The notes: generated by a model not told the origin, from the sequence alone. Counted from the stretch's first letter, positions 50,701-59,393 are shown. The stretch is 64,000 nucleotides of DNA from Streptomyces deccanensis (GCF_022385335.1 NZ_CP092431.1:3844001-3908000); one strand, 5' to 3'. Numbers and translations are program-made.

Positions 50701-52263
50701 ATGACCGCATCCCCCGATCCCACGAACGAGCGACAGAGACCGACAGCGGAGTCCCCGACCCCCGACAGGACCGCGGGGCACTCGCCCTCCTTCGGCCGCA
50801 GAGCGCTCCTGGCGGCGGCCGGCGGCGCGGTCGTCGGCACCGCCCTAGGCACGGGCACGGCGAGCGCGGACGCGACGATCGCCATCAACCCGGCCACCAA
50901 GTACGGCACCTGGGAGGGCTGGGGCACCTCGCTCGCCTGGTGGGCCAATGTCTTCGGCGCCCGGGACGACTTCGCCGACCTGTGGTTCACCACGAAGACG
51001 ACCACGTACAACGGCACGGCCCTGCCCGGCCTGGGCATGAACATCGCCCGCTACAACCTCGGCGCGTGCAGCTCGAACTCCATCAACGGCGAGTCGATGG
51101 TGAAGTCCCCCAACATCCCCGCCTTCAAGCAGATCGAGGGCTTCTGGCAGGACTACACCAACGAGAACCCGACCTCCTCGGCCTGGAAGTGGACCGCGGA
51201 CACGAACCAGCGCGCGGCCCTGACGAAGGCGGTGGCCCGAGGCGCGACCACCGAGCTCTTCGCGAACTCCCCGATGTGGTGGATGTGTTCCAACCACAAC
51301 CCCTCGGGCGCCTCCGGCGGCGGCAACAACCTCCAGACCTGGAACTACCGCCAGCACGCCTCGCACCTGGCGGCGACGGCCCTGTACGCGAAGAACAACT
51401 GGGGCGTGAACTTCGCGACGGTCGACCCCTTCAACGAACCGGCCGCCTCCTGGTGGACGGCGACCGGCACGCAGGAGGGCTGCCACATGGACCCGGCGGT
51501 CCAGGCGGCCGTACTGCCGTACATGCGCAGCGAGTTGGACGCGCGCGGCCTGACGTCGGTCCGCATCGCGGCCTCCGACGAGACGAACTACGACACGGCC
51601 CGCTCGACCTGGAACTCCTTCAACGCCTCCACGAAAGCCCTGGTCAGCCAGGTGAACGTGCACGGCTACCAGGGCGCGGGCGGCCGCCGCGACCTCCTCT
51701 ACACGGACGTCGTCACCACCGCAGGCAAGAAGCTCTGGAACTCGGAGACGGGCGACAGCGACGGCTCGGGCTGGACCCTCGCCCGCAACCTCTGTTACGA
51801 CTTCCGCTGGCTGCACCCCACGGCCTGGGTCTACTGGCAGGTCATGGACCCGACGGCGGGCTGGGGCATGATCAAGTACGACGCGAACACGCTCCAGCCG
51901 GGCGCGATCGAGACGAAGTACTACGTGATGGCGCAGTTCAGCCGCCACATCCGCCCGGGGATGACGATCCTGGACGCGGGCTCCAGCTACACGGCGGCGG
52001 CGTACGACGCGGCGGCGAGGCGCCTGGTGATCGTGGCGATCAACACCGCGACCACGGCCCAGACCTTCACCTTCAACCTCTCGGGCTTCACGACGGTGAC
52101 CGGCGGCTCGGGCGGCCTGGTCCCCCGCTGGAACACCCACACGTCGGGCGGCACCGACCGCTACCGCGCGTACTCGGACACCCGCCTGAACGGCAAGTCG
52201 GTGGCGGTCCCGTTCGCGGCGGGGGCGGTGCAGACGCTGCAGATCGACGGGGTGACGATCTAG
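50701..52263 (+). CDS. Secreted GH30 glycosidase, probable endo-beta-1,6-galactanase
   Basis: A 520-residue secreted hydrolase. A Tat signal (SFGRRALLAAAGGAVVG, cleavage near TASA|DA) precedes a (beta/alpha)8 domain starting YGTWEGWGTSLAWWANVFG. The acid/base Glu lies in TVDPFNEPAASWW and the nucleophile Glu in KKLWNSETGDSDGSG, as in GH30 clan A enzymes. A C-terminal beta-sandwich follows (about 430-520). The WEGWGTSLAWWA start and MWWMCSNHNPSG block are typical of beta-1,6-galactanases, which attack arabinogalactan side chains. The ATG follows CGGAG. Confidence 0.88.
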   Translation: MTASPDPTNERQRPTAESPTPDRTAGHSPSFGRRALLAAAGGAVVGTALGTGTASADATIAINPATKYGTWEGWGTSLAWWANVFGARDDFADLWFTTKTTTYNGTALPGLGMNIARYNLGACSSNSINGESMVKSPNIPAFKQIEGFWQDYTNENPTSSAWKWTADTNQRAALTKAVARGATTELFANSPMWWMCSNHNPSGASGGGNNLQTWNYRQHASHLAATALYAKNNWGVNFATVDPFNEPAASWWTATGTQEGCHMDPAVQAAVLPYMRSELDARGLTSVRIAASDETNYDTARSTWNSFNASTKALVSQVNVHGYQGAGGRRDLLYTDVVTTAGKKLWNSETGDSDGSGWTLARNLCYDFRWLHPTAWVYWQVMDPTAGWGMIKYDANTLQPGAIETKYYVMAQFSRHIRPGMTILDAGSSYTAAAYDAAARRLVIVAINTATTAQTFTFNLSGFTTVTGGSGGLVPRWNTHTSGGTDRYRAYSDTRLNGKSVAVPFAAGAVQTLQIDGVTI

Positions 52264-52464
52264 GCCGCCCGAAGCCGGACGATCTGGGCCGGCCGAAGCG
52301 GGAGGCCACTGAACGCGGAGGTGGGCCACCGGACGCGAAGGCGCCGGGTGGGCCACCGGACGCGGAGGTGGGAGCGGGCGCGCCCCGGCCCTGCCCCCTC
52401 CCACCTCTCCCCGCGCCTCACCTCCACCCCCATCCCTCCCCCCATCGGCAGTACGGTGTCGTCC

Positions 52465-53478
52465 ATGCGCCCCGACACGCCTGCCGAGAACGTCGACCAC
52501 ACCGCCGAAGCGGCACGCCTGGAGCGGACCGCCGACCTCTACCCGGAGGACGCCGAGCACCTGCTCCTGCAGGCCGCGGCCCACCGGGAACTGGCCGGCG
52601 ACCGCCCCACCGCGACAGCCCTCTACGACCGCCTGCTGTCGTCGTCCGCCCCTCTCGACAACCCCCACCTGGTACGAGCCCTCAAGGCCGCCAACCTCTG
52701 GGAGTACGGCCACGAGGCCGAGGCCCGCGCGATCATCGACGGAGTCCGCGCGGCCGCCCCGCGCGACCCGGCCCCCTGGGTGATCGTGGCGGAGGCCCTG
52801 GAGGCCCACGACGAACTCGAAGCGGCCCAGGACACCTTCACATCGGCCGTGACCCTCCTCCTGACGGACGTCCAGGAGCCCCCGTACGCCACGCGCCCGC
52901 TGCTCTTCGGCCGCCACCGGGTGCGCCGCATGCTGGGCGCGACGCACGACAACTGGGACGCCGTGGCGGACACCCTCCACTCGTCGTCGATCTCCTTGGA
53001 CGAACTCCACGACCCCAAGCGCGTCTGGTCCCTGGGCTCGGACAACCCGGCGGAACTCCAGGCCGAGATCTCCCGCCTACGAGCGGAACTGGGCGCCTAC
53101 CGAGAGGCCCTCTCCCGCCCGTTCCCGGTAGCGGTCCTGCACTGGCCGGCGCCGGAACTGTCGGAACTGGTGTCGGCCTACCCCGGCCTGACCGCCGAAT
53201 ACCCGTCCCACGAGGCCCACCTCGCGACCATAGAGTCCTCCCTACGGGAACTGTCGGCCTCCGGCACCCCGAACCTGGGCATCGTCACGGGCACGGTCCC
53301 CTCCTACGAGGCCTTCGCGGCCTCGGAGGGCTCGTCCCCCGACGACGTAACCCTGCTCCCCCAGTACGCGACGACGCTGGCGGCGCGGGGGTTGGCGGCG
53401 GCTTGGCCGCCTCAGCGGGAAGCGGGATGTTGGTGCGGGTCGGAGCGAGTTTATGGGGAGTGTCACGGCTCCGATTAA
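52465..53478 (+). CDS. TPR-like protein with C-terminal SEC-C zinc motif
   Basis: A 337-residue cytoplasmic protein. The N-terminal half is helical and TPR-like (LYPEDAEHLLLQAAAHREL, ALKAANLWEYGHEAEA, WVIVAEALEAHDELEAAQ). The C-terminus is the SEC-C zinc motif CWCGSERVYGECHG, found in SecA tails and many unrelated proteins. Function unknown. The ATG at 52465 lacks a clear ribosome site, but upstream sequence is repetitive (two copies of GTGGGCCACCGGACGCG at 52321 and 52348) and not protein-like. The restriction endonuclease frame overlaps its last 26 bases; base composition changes sharply here. Confidence 0.82.
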   Translation: MRPDTPAENVDHTAEAARLERTADLYPEDAEHLLLQAAAHRELAGDRPTATALYDRLLSSSAPLDNPHLVRALKAANLWEYGHEAEARAIIDGVRAAAPRDPAPWVIVAEALEAHDELEAAQDTFTSAVTLLLTDVQEPPYATRPLLFGRHRVRRMLGATHDNWDAVADTLHSSSISLDELHDPKRVWSLGSDNPAELQAEISRLRAELGAYREALSRPFPVAVLHWPAPELSELVSAYPGLTAEYPSHEAHLATIESSLRELSASGTPNLGIVTGTVPSYEAFAASEGSSPDDVTLLPQYATTLAARGLAAAWPPQREAGCWCGSERVYGECHGSD

Positions 53479-54478
53479 CAAGGTTCGAACAAGCCTCTCG
53501 CCAAGGAAGCGCGTCTTGGAATATTCCCTGTTCTCACGCGATATCGCAGCCGCCCAAAACATCGCCCAGTCAGCACCCGCAACGGAAGTTGATCCGAAAT
53601 TCCTGGAAGTGCACGAGTGGTTCAAATCACAGCCCAACCTAGAGGATCGCTTCGGTCAGGTAATTCGCCAGTCGATTGATGAGGTACTCGACGGACAAAG
53701 AACCGGCAGGTTCAACATCCGGGACCTCGAAAAGACCGAGAAGACCTACCTCGGCACCAAGGTGGAAATTATCACCCGTGCCGAATTCGGGCTTAACCGC
53801 GGAAAATCCATGGACTTTTCCGTATGCGGCCACGACGTGGATTCGAAGTTCACCATCGGGAGCAACTGGACAATCCCCCGAGAGGCAGATCAGCACATCT
53901 GCCTCCTAATTAAGGCCGACGACCACAGAGGAACCTTCCGGGTCGGACTCCTCCGCATTCGAGATGATCTTATGAATGCCGGGGAGAACAGAGACAGGAA
54001 ACGCTCGCCATCCGCCGCCGGGAGGGCGGCTATAAGGTGGATAGTACCAGACGGGAGGCTCCCCGAGAATATTCTCCTGAGGCTTTCAGAATCCGATAGG
54101 GAGGCGATATTCAAAAATACAAAGAGTGGACAATCGCGCACCAATGAATTGTTTCGCTGCCCTCGCGCACAAGGAAGGATTGTCAACCGGAACACAGTGC
54201 TTACCGTAGCTCGCCAGGATGATAGCCTGAAGCGGGTACGTGACGCACGAAATCAGCTGCGGAGCGCCGGGATCATAATCCTTGGGCACCAGGGACAGCA
54301 TCCACATATCGCCCGCAGCTTGGATCTGCCTGTGCCGAGCAAAGGAACGTGGGTGGCTGTCCGCGTGACAGAGGTAGGCGATCTGCGCCCCAACCGGAAG
54401 TCGGCTCAAATCGCCGACCGCAATTATGCGGTCTGGAGCGAGGGAGACACGCCGAGCGCCGCTCCGCCAAACTACTGA
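53453..54478 (+). CDS. NaeI-type restriction endonuclease
   Basis: A 341-residue protein matching NaeI. Catalytic residues Glu105 (GTKVEIIT), Asp121 (SMDFSV), Asp130 and Lys132 (DVDSKF) reproduce the spacing of NaeI Glu70/Asp86/Asp95/Lys97 (16, 9 and 2) as I recall it. NaeI recognises GCCGGC and needs a second site as effector. A C-terminal winged-helix-like region would bind the effector DNA. Base composition is clearly AT-richer than the flanks, signalling acquisition. The ATG overlaps the SEC-C gene by 26 bases; an in-frame TTG at 53516 after AAGGAA gives 320 residues, nearer the 317 of NaeI, and may be the true start. Confidence 0.85.
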   Translation: MGSVTAPINKVRTSLSPRKRVLEYSLFSRDIAAAQNIAQSAPATEVDPKFLEVHEWFKSQPNLEDRFGQVIRQSIDEVLDGQRTGRFNIRDLEKTEKTYLGTKVEIITRAEFGLNRGKSMDFSVCGHDVDSKFTIGSNWTIPREADQHICLLIKADDHRGTFRVGLLRIRDDLMNAGENRDRKRSPSAAGRAAIRWIVPDGRLPENILLRLSESDREAIFKNTKSGQSRTNELFRCPRAQGRIVNRNTVLTVARQDDSLKRVRDARNQLRSAGIIILGHQGQHPHIARSLDLPVPSKGTWVAVRVTEVGDLRPNRKSAQIADRNYAVWSEGDTPSAAPPNY

Positions 54479-54490
54479 TCGAAAGTCACC

Positions 54491-54967
54491 ATGGAAAACG
54501 AGGAGACAGGTTCTCGGGCCTGGATACCACCTACCGGATCATGGGCATCCTCAGCCGCTCGACGCCGGAATATGCAGGCGATTCGGAGCCGGGACACCAC
54601 ACCGGAGCGCCTGATCCGCCAGCTGGTTCACGCAAAGGGTCTTCGGTACCGGGTAGCGGCGAAGCCACTACCCGGCCTTCGCCGGACTGCTGACATGGTT
54701 TTCCGCCCAACAAGGGTGGCGGTGTTCATCGACGGCTGCTACTGGCATGGCTGCCCAGCGCACTACGTACCGCCGAAAACCAATGCTGGCTATTGGTCAG
54801 ACAAGGTTGCCCGGAACATGGCCCGAGACCGGGACACCGACCAGCGTCTAGCGGAGGCTGGCTGGACGGTGCTCCGGTTCTGGGAACACGAGCCGCCATC
54901 GGAGTGTGCAGCTCAGATCGCAGCCGAAGTTGAAAGTCGCCGTCACTCTACCCGCAAGGCCGAGTAG
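54491..54967 (+). CDS. vsr: Very short patch repair (Vsr) endonuclease
   Basis: A 158-residue mismatch endonuclease. RRRNMQAIRSRDTTPERLIR is the Vsr start; Asp68 (RTADMVF) is the catalytic metal ligand; FIDGCYWHGCPAH holds the zinc/His site; FWEHEP closes the core. Vsr cuts at T:G mismatches made by deamination of 5-methylcytosine, repairing the damage caused by the neighbouring C5 methyltransferase. It is co-oriented with and 12 bases downstream of the NaeI-type gene, and convergent with the methylase (8-base gap). Length equals E. coli Vsr (156). Confidence 0.93.
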   Translation: MENEETGSRAWIPPTGSWASSAARRRNMQAIRSRDTTPERLIRQLVHAKGLRYRVAAKPLPGLRRTADMVFRPTRVAVFIDGCYWHGCPAHYVPPKTNAGYWSDKVARNMARDRDTDQRLAEAGWTVLRFWEHEPPSECAAQIAAEVESRRHSTRKAE

Positions 54968-54975
54968 ATCTATGA

Positions 54976-56196
54976 TCAGCGCTTCTTCTCGTCACGCTCG
55001 CGAGCAGCCTGCAGTACGTCGATGATTGACTCGCCGACTGCCCTAGCCACAGGTGGCGGAAAGGCATTGCCAACCTGCCGGTACTGCGCGGTCTTTCCGC
55101 CGGAGAACTTCCACTCTGGCGGAAAACCCTGAATGATGGCGGCTTGCTGCACCGTGAGCATGGGACCATCCGGTCGGAAAAGATCCCGGTCCTCAGTCTG
55201 CTTCTTCTTGCATGTTGCGATGTCGTTGGCGACACCCACGCCAGAAACACCTAGCAACTTCCAGGCGGCCTTGGCACGGCTAGGCCCAAGGTCCGCGCCA
55301 CCATGCTTTTTCGAACCGCCCACGAGAGTCGGTGCGATGCCACCGCCTTTACCCTTGAGCTCGGCATCACGCTTCCGCGCTTTCGCAAGCCAGCGGTCGT
55401 ACGCTTCGTGCGCGGCCTTCGCATGCACGCCCTCAAAGTACGGCTTGTATCGTTCGAGCATGGACGGTTGAAGGCTTTCGGCGACACTAACAGGGTCCGC
55501 AAGAGTGGCAGTCGGCCACTCGTACTTGGTGTCTTCAATGACGTCGTCACGGAATGCCACGAGGATGGCTCGTGGACGGAGTTGCGGGACTCCGAAGTCA
55601 CTGGCTTCCAGAATATCCCACTTGGACACTGTGTAGCCGAGACCCCGATCGGTCACCAGCTGCCCGCCCTCATCCCGGTACGAACCACCCTGGAGCCGCG
55701 CCTTAATGAAGTCACGGTAGTCCGAGAACTTCGGATCCATGATCCCGCGAACGTTCTCGATCATCACAGCGCGAGGGTTCAAGAGTTCCACGAGTTTCAG
55801 CATCCGAGGGAAGAGGTCCCTCTCATCATCCCTGCCCAGTTGCTTACCCGCGTGTGAGAATGGAGGACAGGGCACCCCGCCCGCCAGAAGATCCAGTCCA
55901 CGCTCCGCTAGCAGCTCGCCGCTCTTCTTCAAATCTTCGGCGGGATCGAAGCGGTTGACGTCAACCGAGAGCAGGTCGCAGTGGTCTCTCTCCCAAGCCC
56001 ACGACCCCTGCTTCTTGAGGTTGGCATCCAGCGTCTCGACCGCATGAGAGTCGATCTCCACAAGGGCCAGATGCCCGAAGCCAGCCTGGTGCAGGCCGAT
56101 GGCCTGGCCACCGGCCCCGGCGCAGATCTCGATCGACGTGTACGCGGGCTCCTTGAGCTTCCCTGACACAGGCGCGGTTTCGTTCATGCGGGTCAT
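54976..56196 (-). CDS. DNA (cytosine-5) methyltransferase of the NaeI-type system
   Basis: A 406-residue C5-cytosine methylase that should protect the host at the NaeI-type site. Motif I is EICAGAGGQAIGLHQAGFG; the catalytic Cys110 is in GGVPCPPFSHAG; motif VI is MIENVRGI; motif VIII is QLRPRAILV; motif X is QVGNAFPPPVARAVGESI. The target-recognition region (about 245-340) is lysine-rich and includes GGGIAPTLVGGSKKHGGAD. The ATG at 56196 follows AAGGAGG. It is convergent with vsr and divergent from the HNH nuclease gene. Confidence 0.95.
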   Translation of the reverse strand: MTRMNETAPVSGKLKEPAYTSIEICAGAGGQAIGLHQAGFGHLALVEIDSHAVETLDANLKKQGSWAWERDHCDLLSVDVNRFDPAEDLKKSGELLAERGLDLLAGGVPCPPFSHAGKQLGRDDERDLFPRMLKLVELLNPRAVMIENVRGIMDPKFSDYRDFIKARLQGGSYRDEGGQLVTDRGLGYTVSKWDILEASDFGVPQLRPRAILVAFRDDVIEDTKYEWPTATLADPVSVAESLQPSMLERYKPYFEGVHAKAAHEAYDRWLAKARKRDAELKGKGGGIAPTLVGGSKKHGGADLGPSRAKAAWKLLGVSGVGVANDIATCKKKQTEDRDLFRPDGPMLTVQQAAIIQGFPPEWKFSGGKTAQYRQVGNAFPPPVARAVGESIIDVLQAARERDEKKR

Positions 56197-56357
56197 GCCC
56201 CCTCCTTGCAGCCGTACAGCGGCAGACACATTTTGCAATCCACCATCACTGAGGGTGACAGACCCCACTGACAACGAGACCAGACCAAGTGTGCAGTACG
56301 CCCCTGGGTTCGCTGAACACACCCTCCGCCACACCGAACACTCATACGATATTGCTC

Positions 56358-57107
56358 ATGCGGAGTCCTGCGTGGATCGAAGATGAACTTGTACTGGCCG
56401 GCGCGCTCGTCGTAAAGAACGGCTGGCGCGAACTGCGGACTGGCGACCGGAGGGTGCAGGAGCTGTCCGAGCTGCTTCGATCGCTGCCGCTGCACAGCCC
56501 GGAAGCCCGCGCGCTGCCCGAATTCCGCTCGCCGGACAGCGTCAGCCGCAAGACCAGTGACTTCGCAACGAACTACGAGCCCTACTCCGGAAAGGGCACC
56601 CGGGGCGGCGAAGCTACCCGCCGGATGATCAAAGCGTTCACTGAGCGTGAAGCTGAGATGCTCCAGGCGGCCGAGGCCATCGAGGAGAGTCTGGGCTCTG
56701 GCGAGCTTCAGCTTCTCCCCCAGCAGCCAGATGAAGTTGACGACGACGGGTTCACCGCCATCGAGGGACGGCTGCTGGTGCGCCGGGCACTCATCCGCGA
56801 GCGAGATCGGAAGCTGCGCAAGCTGAAGATCCAGCAGGTACTCAACAGCGGCAAGCCGCTGAGATGCGAGGTCTGCCGGTTCGACTTCGCCCGTGTCTAC
56901 GGCGGCATCGGCGAGGGCTTCATCGAAGTGCACCATGTCACCCCCCTGTTCATCTCGGGCACCCGAAAGACGAAACTCGACGACCTTGCTTGCCTGTGCG
57001 CCAACTGCCACCGCATGTGCCACACGAGCCGTCCTGGAGAATCTTGGCGCACTCCCGACGACCTTCGGGACGAGATACGGAAGGCCGCACAGCACGGCAG
57101 CCACTAG
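56358..57107 (+). CDS. HNH endonuclease (McrA-like)
   Basis: A 249-residue nuclease. The N-terminal domain (about 1-150) includes a segment resembling the DNA-binding part of HNH restriction enzymes (FRSPDSVSRKTSDFATNYEP). The C-terminal HNH ββα-metal fold has CEVCRFDFARVYG, then IEVHHVTPLF and LDDLACLCANCHRMCH, with two zinc-binding cysteine pairs. It may be a modification-dependent (type IV) nuclease or a second restriction component of the NaeI island. The ATG lies eight bases after a TACGAT -10-like hexamer, so the transcript may be nearly leaderless. The stop overlaps the convergent ATPase gene by four bases. Confidence 0.82.
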   Translation: MRSPAWIEDELVLAGALVVKNGWRELRTGDRRVQELSELLRSLPLHSPEARALPEFRSPDSVSRKTSDFATNYEPYSGKGTRGGEATRRMIKAFTEREAEMLQAAEAIEESLGSGELQLLPQQPDEVDDDGFTAIEGRLLVRRALIRERDRKLRKLKIQQVLNSGKPLRCEVCRFDFARVYGGIGEGFIEVHHVTPLFISGTRKTKLDDLACLCANCHRMCHTSRPGESWRTPDDLRDEIRKAAQHGSH

Positions 57108-57736
57108 GCCGCGTCAACTTCGGCTTCGTAGTGCATCTGGGCGAGATCAAGGATGTCGTCAGGATCGCAGCCGCGAGACGCAGTCCAGTGGAGCAGGTCG
57201 GCGATCAGCTCGACGGCTGACGCCTCAAGTCCAACCGACTCAAGGCCGCCCGGCGCGATGACTCCACCGCGAACTCGCCGATAGTCCGCCAACGCTCCGA
57301 CGGCTCGCGCAATACGACGACACTCACGAGCAGGGTCAAGCAGAACCTCGCACCACACAGCCTTACCTCCGGCCGTCTGGTCCGCCCCCCAGTTCAGAGC
57401 CAGAGCCGCCAGCAGGTGCAGGCCGCGACCGCACTCTTCGTCACAGTCCGCCGTTTTGGGAGACGGGATCACGCGGCTCTGGTCGTGGACCTCTACCCGG
57501 AGCCGTTCACTCCCCGCTTCAAGGATCAAGGTCGCTGACGAACCGTCGCCGACATGCTTGAGGACGTTGGTCGCCAACTCCGTAACGAGCAGCGCTACTT
57601 CCTCGACGTTCCCTGTCATACCCCACTGGCTGAGCTGCGCGGTAGCTGCCTTACGGAGCAGAGATACCTCCGTCGCCTCCGCCTCAAAGGGGAGCACACA
57701 ACGGAGCTGAGGTTCGGTGACTTTGTAGCCAGGCAC
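57104..57736 (-). CDS. RsbW-like ATP-binding protein with C-terminal extension
   Basis: A 210-residue protein whose first 130 residues are a GHKL ATPase of the anti-sigma-factor kinase type: VALLVTELATNVLKHVG (N box), VEVHDQS (G1) and EECGRGLHLLAALA (G2). An extra 70-residue C-terminal segment (ARECRRIARAVGALADYRRV to the acidic end) is not part of the usual RsbW fold. It is divergent from an XRE/DUF5753 regulator followed by a DUF397 gene, the WhiJ/AbaA-type triad of streptomycetes. Start GTG at 57736 after GGGAGGAG; GTG at 57742 is the alternative. Confidence 0.83.
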   Translation of the reverse strand: MPGYKVTEPQLRCVLPFEAEATEVSLLRKAATAQLSQWGMTGNVEEVALLVTELATNVLKHVGDGSSATLILEAGSERLRVEVHDQSRVIPSPKTADCDEECGRGLHLLAALALNWGADQTAGGKAVWCEVLLDPARECRRIARAVGALADYRRVRGGVIAPGGLESVGLEASAVELIADLLHWTASRGCDPDDILDLAQMHYEAEVDAA

Positions 57737-57875
57737 GGCCACTCCTCCCACCCAGGCCACACAGGCACTGCACCAGCCGTACCTGAACGACTGCGCTGCG
57801 TAGCGGTCTGCAAAGAGCATGGCACAGAGAAATCTCTCCATGTAACTTCTCATGAGCATCTATCGAGTGAACCTG

Positions 57876-57905
57876 TTGGCCCTTCAAGTCGTCGCTGCCT
57901 AGCCT
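57876..57905 (+). promoter_or_regulatory. Putative promoter of the XRE/DUF397 operon
   Basis: TTGGCC (57876-57881), 18-base spacer, TAGCCT (57900-57905), 46 bases upstream of the XRE start. Consensus-based prediction. Confidence 0.45.
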
Positions 57906-57951
57906 GCTTGCGTTCCCTGGGCGACCGCCCGAACTCGCGTAGAGGAGAACC

Positions 57952-58797
57952 ATGTCCGTCCGGACCACCACTCGACGCCGCCAACTGGGAGCGATGATGC
58001 GGAAGTTGAGGGCGAGAAAGGGGTTGACTCTTGAGGAGGCAGGACGACTGGTGGGGGTGTCCAAGGCAACGGTCAGCCGGTATGAGACTCAAGCCGGGCC
58101 AGTCCGGTGGATCGTGGTCGAGGCGTTGTGCCGTCAGTACGGGGCCACAGAGGCAGAGCGAAGGGCCATCGTCGACCTTGCCAAGGACGCCAAGCAGCAG
58201 GGCTGGTGGAACTCCTTTGCCGACTCCATTCCCGAGAGCATGAACCTCCTCCTCACCCTTGAGGACGAGGCAGTTCACGAAGATCATTTCTCTTGCGTAT
58301 ACGTCCCCGGACTCCTGCAAACGCGTGCCTACAACACGGCACTTCAGCAGGCCAACGAGGTGCCCCTGAGGCCGGAAGAGATCGAACGGCTCGTGGACAT
58401 CCGCATGAAAAGGCAGGAGATCCTCAGGCGCCCGAAGCCTCCTCGCCTGTGGGCCATCCTCGACGAGTCGGTGATCCGGCGGGTCGTCGGCTCACCGGAG
58501 ACGATGAAGGAGCAGCTCGGTCGGCTGCTCGAAGCGAACGAGTCTCCTCACATCACACTGCAGGTGCTGCCGTTCTCCAAAGGGGCACATGCGGCCGCCC
58601 TCGGAAGTTTCGTGACCTTCGGAGGCAAGGACCCGACACTCGACGTCGTGTACGTGGACCTTCACACCGGCTCCCTCTTTCTGGAGAAGGAGGAGGAGCT
58701 GGAGCGCTATCGACTTGCGTTCGAGTACCTCCGCGCACAAGCGTTGGACATGGAGGCCTCATCATCCCTGATCCACCGAATCCGTAAGGAGCTATGA
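57952..58797 (+). CDS. XRE-type regulator with DUF5753 domain (WhiJ-like)
   Basis: A 281-residue regulator. The N-terminal helix-turn-helix (about 10-65: LGAMMRKLRARKGLTLEEAG, VSKATVSRYE) is followed by a DUF5753 domain with VYVPGLLQTRAYNTALQ, LWAILDESVIRRVVGSPETM, ITLQVLPFSKGAHAA and VYVDLHTGSLFLE. These proteins act with the following DUF397 protein, and often with an adjacent RsbW-like ATPase, as in the WhiJ locus controlling development. The ATG follows GAGGAG. The DUF397 gene starts one base after its stop. The specific target is unknown. Confidence 0.9.
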   Translation: MSVRTTTRRRQLGAMMRKLRARKGLTLEEAGRLVGVSKATVSRYETQAGPVRWIVVEALCRQYGATEAERRAIVDLAKDAKQQGWWNSFADSIPESMNLLLTLEDEAVHEDHFSCVYVPGLLQTRAYNTALQQANEVPLRPEEIERLVDIRMKRQEILRRPKPPRLWAILDESVIRRVVGSPETMKEQLGRLLEANESPHITLQVLPFSKGAHAAALGSFVTFGGKDPTLDVVYVDLHTGSLFLEKEEELERYRLAFEYLRAQALDMEASSSLIHRIRKEL

Positions 58798-58798
58798 A

Positions 58799-58993
58799 TT
58801 GCCAGTCCCCCCGCCCGCCCCAGCCCGCGCATGGTTCAAGTCGTCCTATAGCGGCGCAAACGCCACCGAGTGCCTAGAGGCTGCCATCGTCCCGGCTGGC
58901 GTACTGATACGGGACTCCAACCGGCCAGACTTCGCCCACCTCACTGTGTCGACGAAGGCTTGGGTCCGGTTCGTGGCTGCTGCGATGAAGTGA
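58799..58993 (+). CDS. DUF397 small protein
   Basis: A 64-residue protein with the DUF397 pattern: ARAWFKSSYSGANATECLEA, then VLIRDSNRPDFAHLTVS and a short helical end. It is the invariable partner of DUF5753 regulators and is thought to antagonise them. It starts with TTG at 58799, one base after the regulator stop and with AAGGAG in the preceding codons, so translation is coupled. Confidence 0.88.
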   Translation: MPVPPPAPARAWFKSSYSGANATECLEAAIVPAGVLIRDSNRPDFAHLTVSTKAWVRFVAAAMK

Positions 58994-59390
58994 ACACATT
59001 GTCGCAGCCAGCTGTTCGCTGGCACCGGGCTGTGTGGACGCGAACCTGCCGTAGCCCGGTCTCAGCCCGGCCACCTGAGGCACGACGAGGTACAGGACAC
59101 GGCGACAGACGCTCCGCGTCCCCAAGCACTGCCCTGCTGGAGATCGGCACCCGCCCAGGCATACCCGTTCACTCATGGAGCACGAGAGACCCGAACGCCC
59201 GGGGACAGCATGGTGGTCACAGACACCTTGGATGGGACACCTCACACGCGCTCCTCGCCGCCAGCGTGAACCCATCAATCGGCTTCCCGCCCTGGCGTTC
59301 AGCCACCAGGTTGGCATGCCTGCGCCTGCGCTTCCCTTCGGCCCGTCTGCGGTCACCCCCGCAGAGATCGCTGGCGCCGTCCTCCTGGCC
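58994..59390. other. Left flank of the IS element, possible disrupted frame
   Basis: About 400 bases without a recognisable gene. A frame from 59175 with codons up to the IS target site would, if the IS and one target copy were removed, continue in frame to 60676, giving about 125 residues. The composition is Ala/Pro-rich and matches no family I know, so I do not call it a gene. Confidence 0.35.
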
Positions 59391-59393
59391 TTA

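Noticed and set aside
50845..53010. A 721-codon minus-strand frame opposite the GH30 and SEC-C genes
   Set aside because: Arg/Gly/Val-rich antisense shadow; the plus-strand genes have a Tat signal, catalytic residues and a zinc motif.
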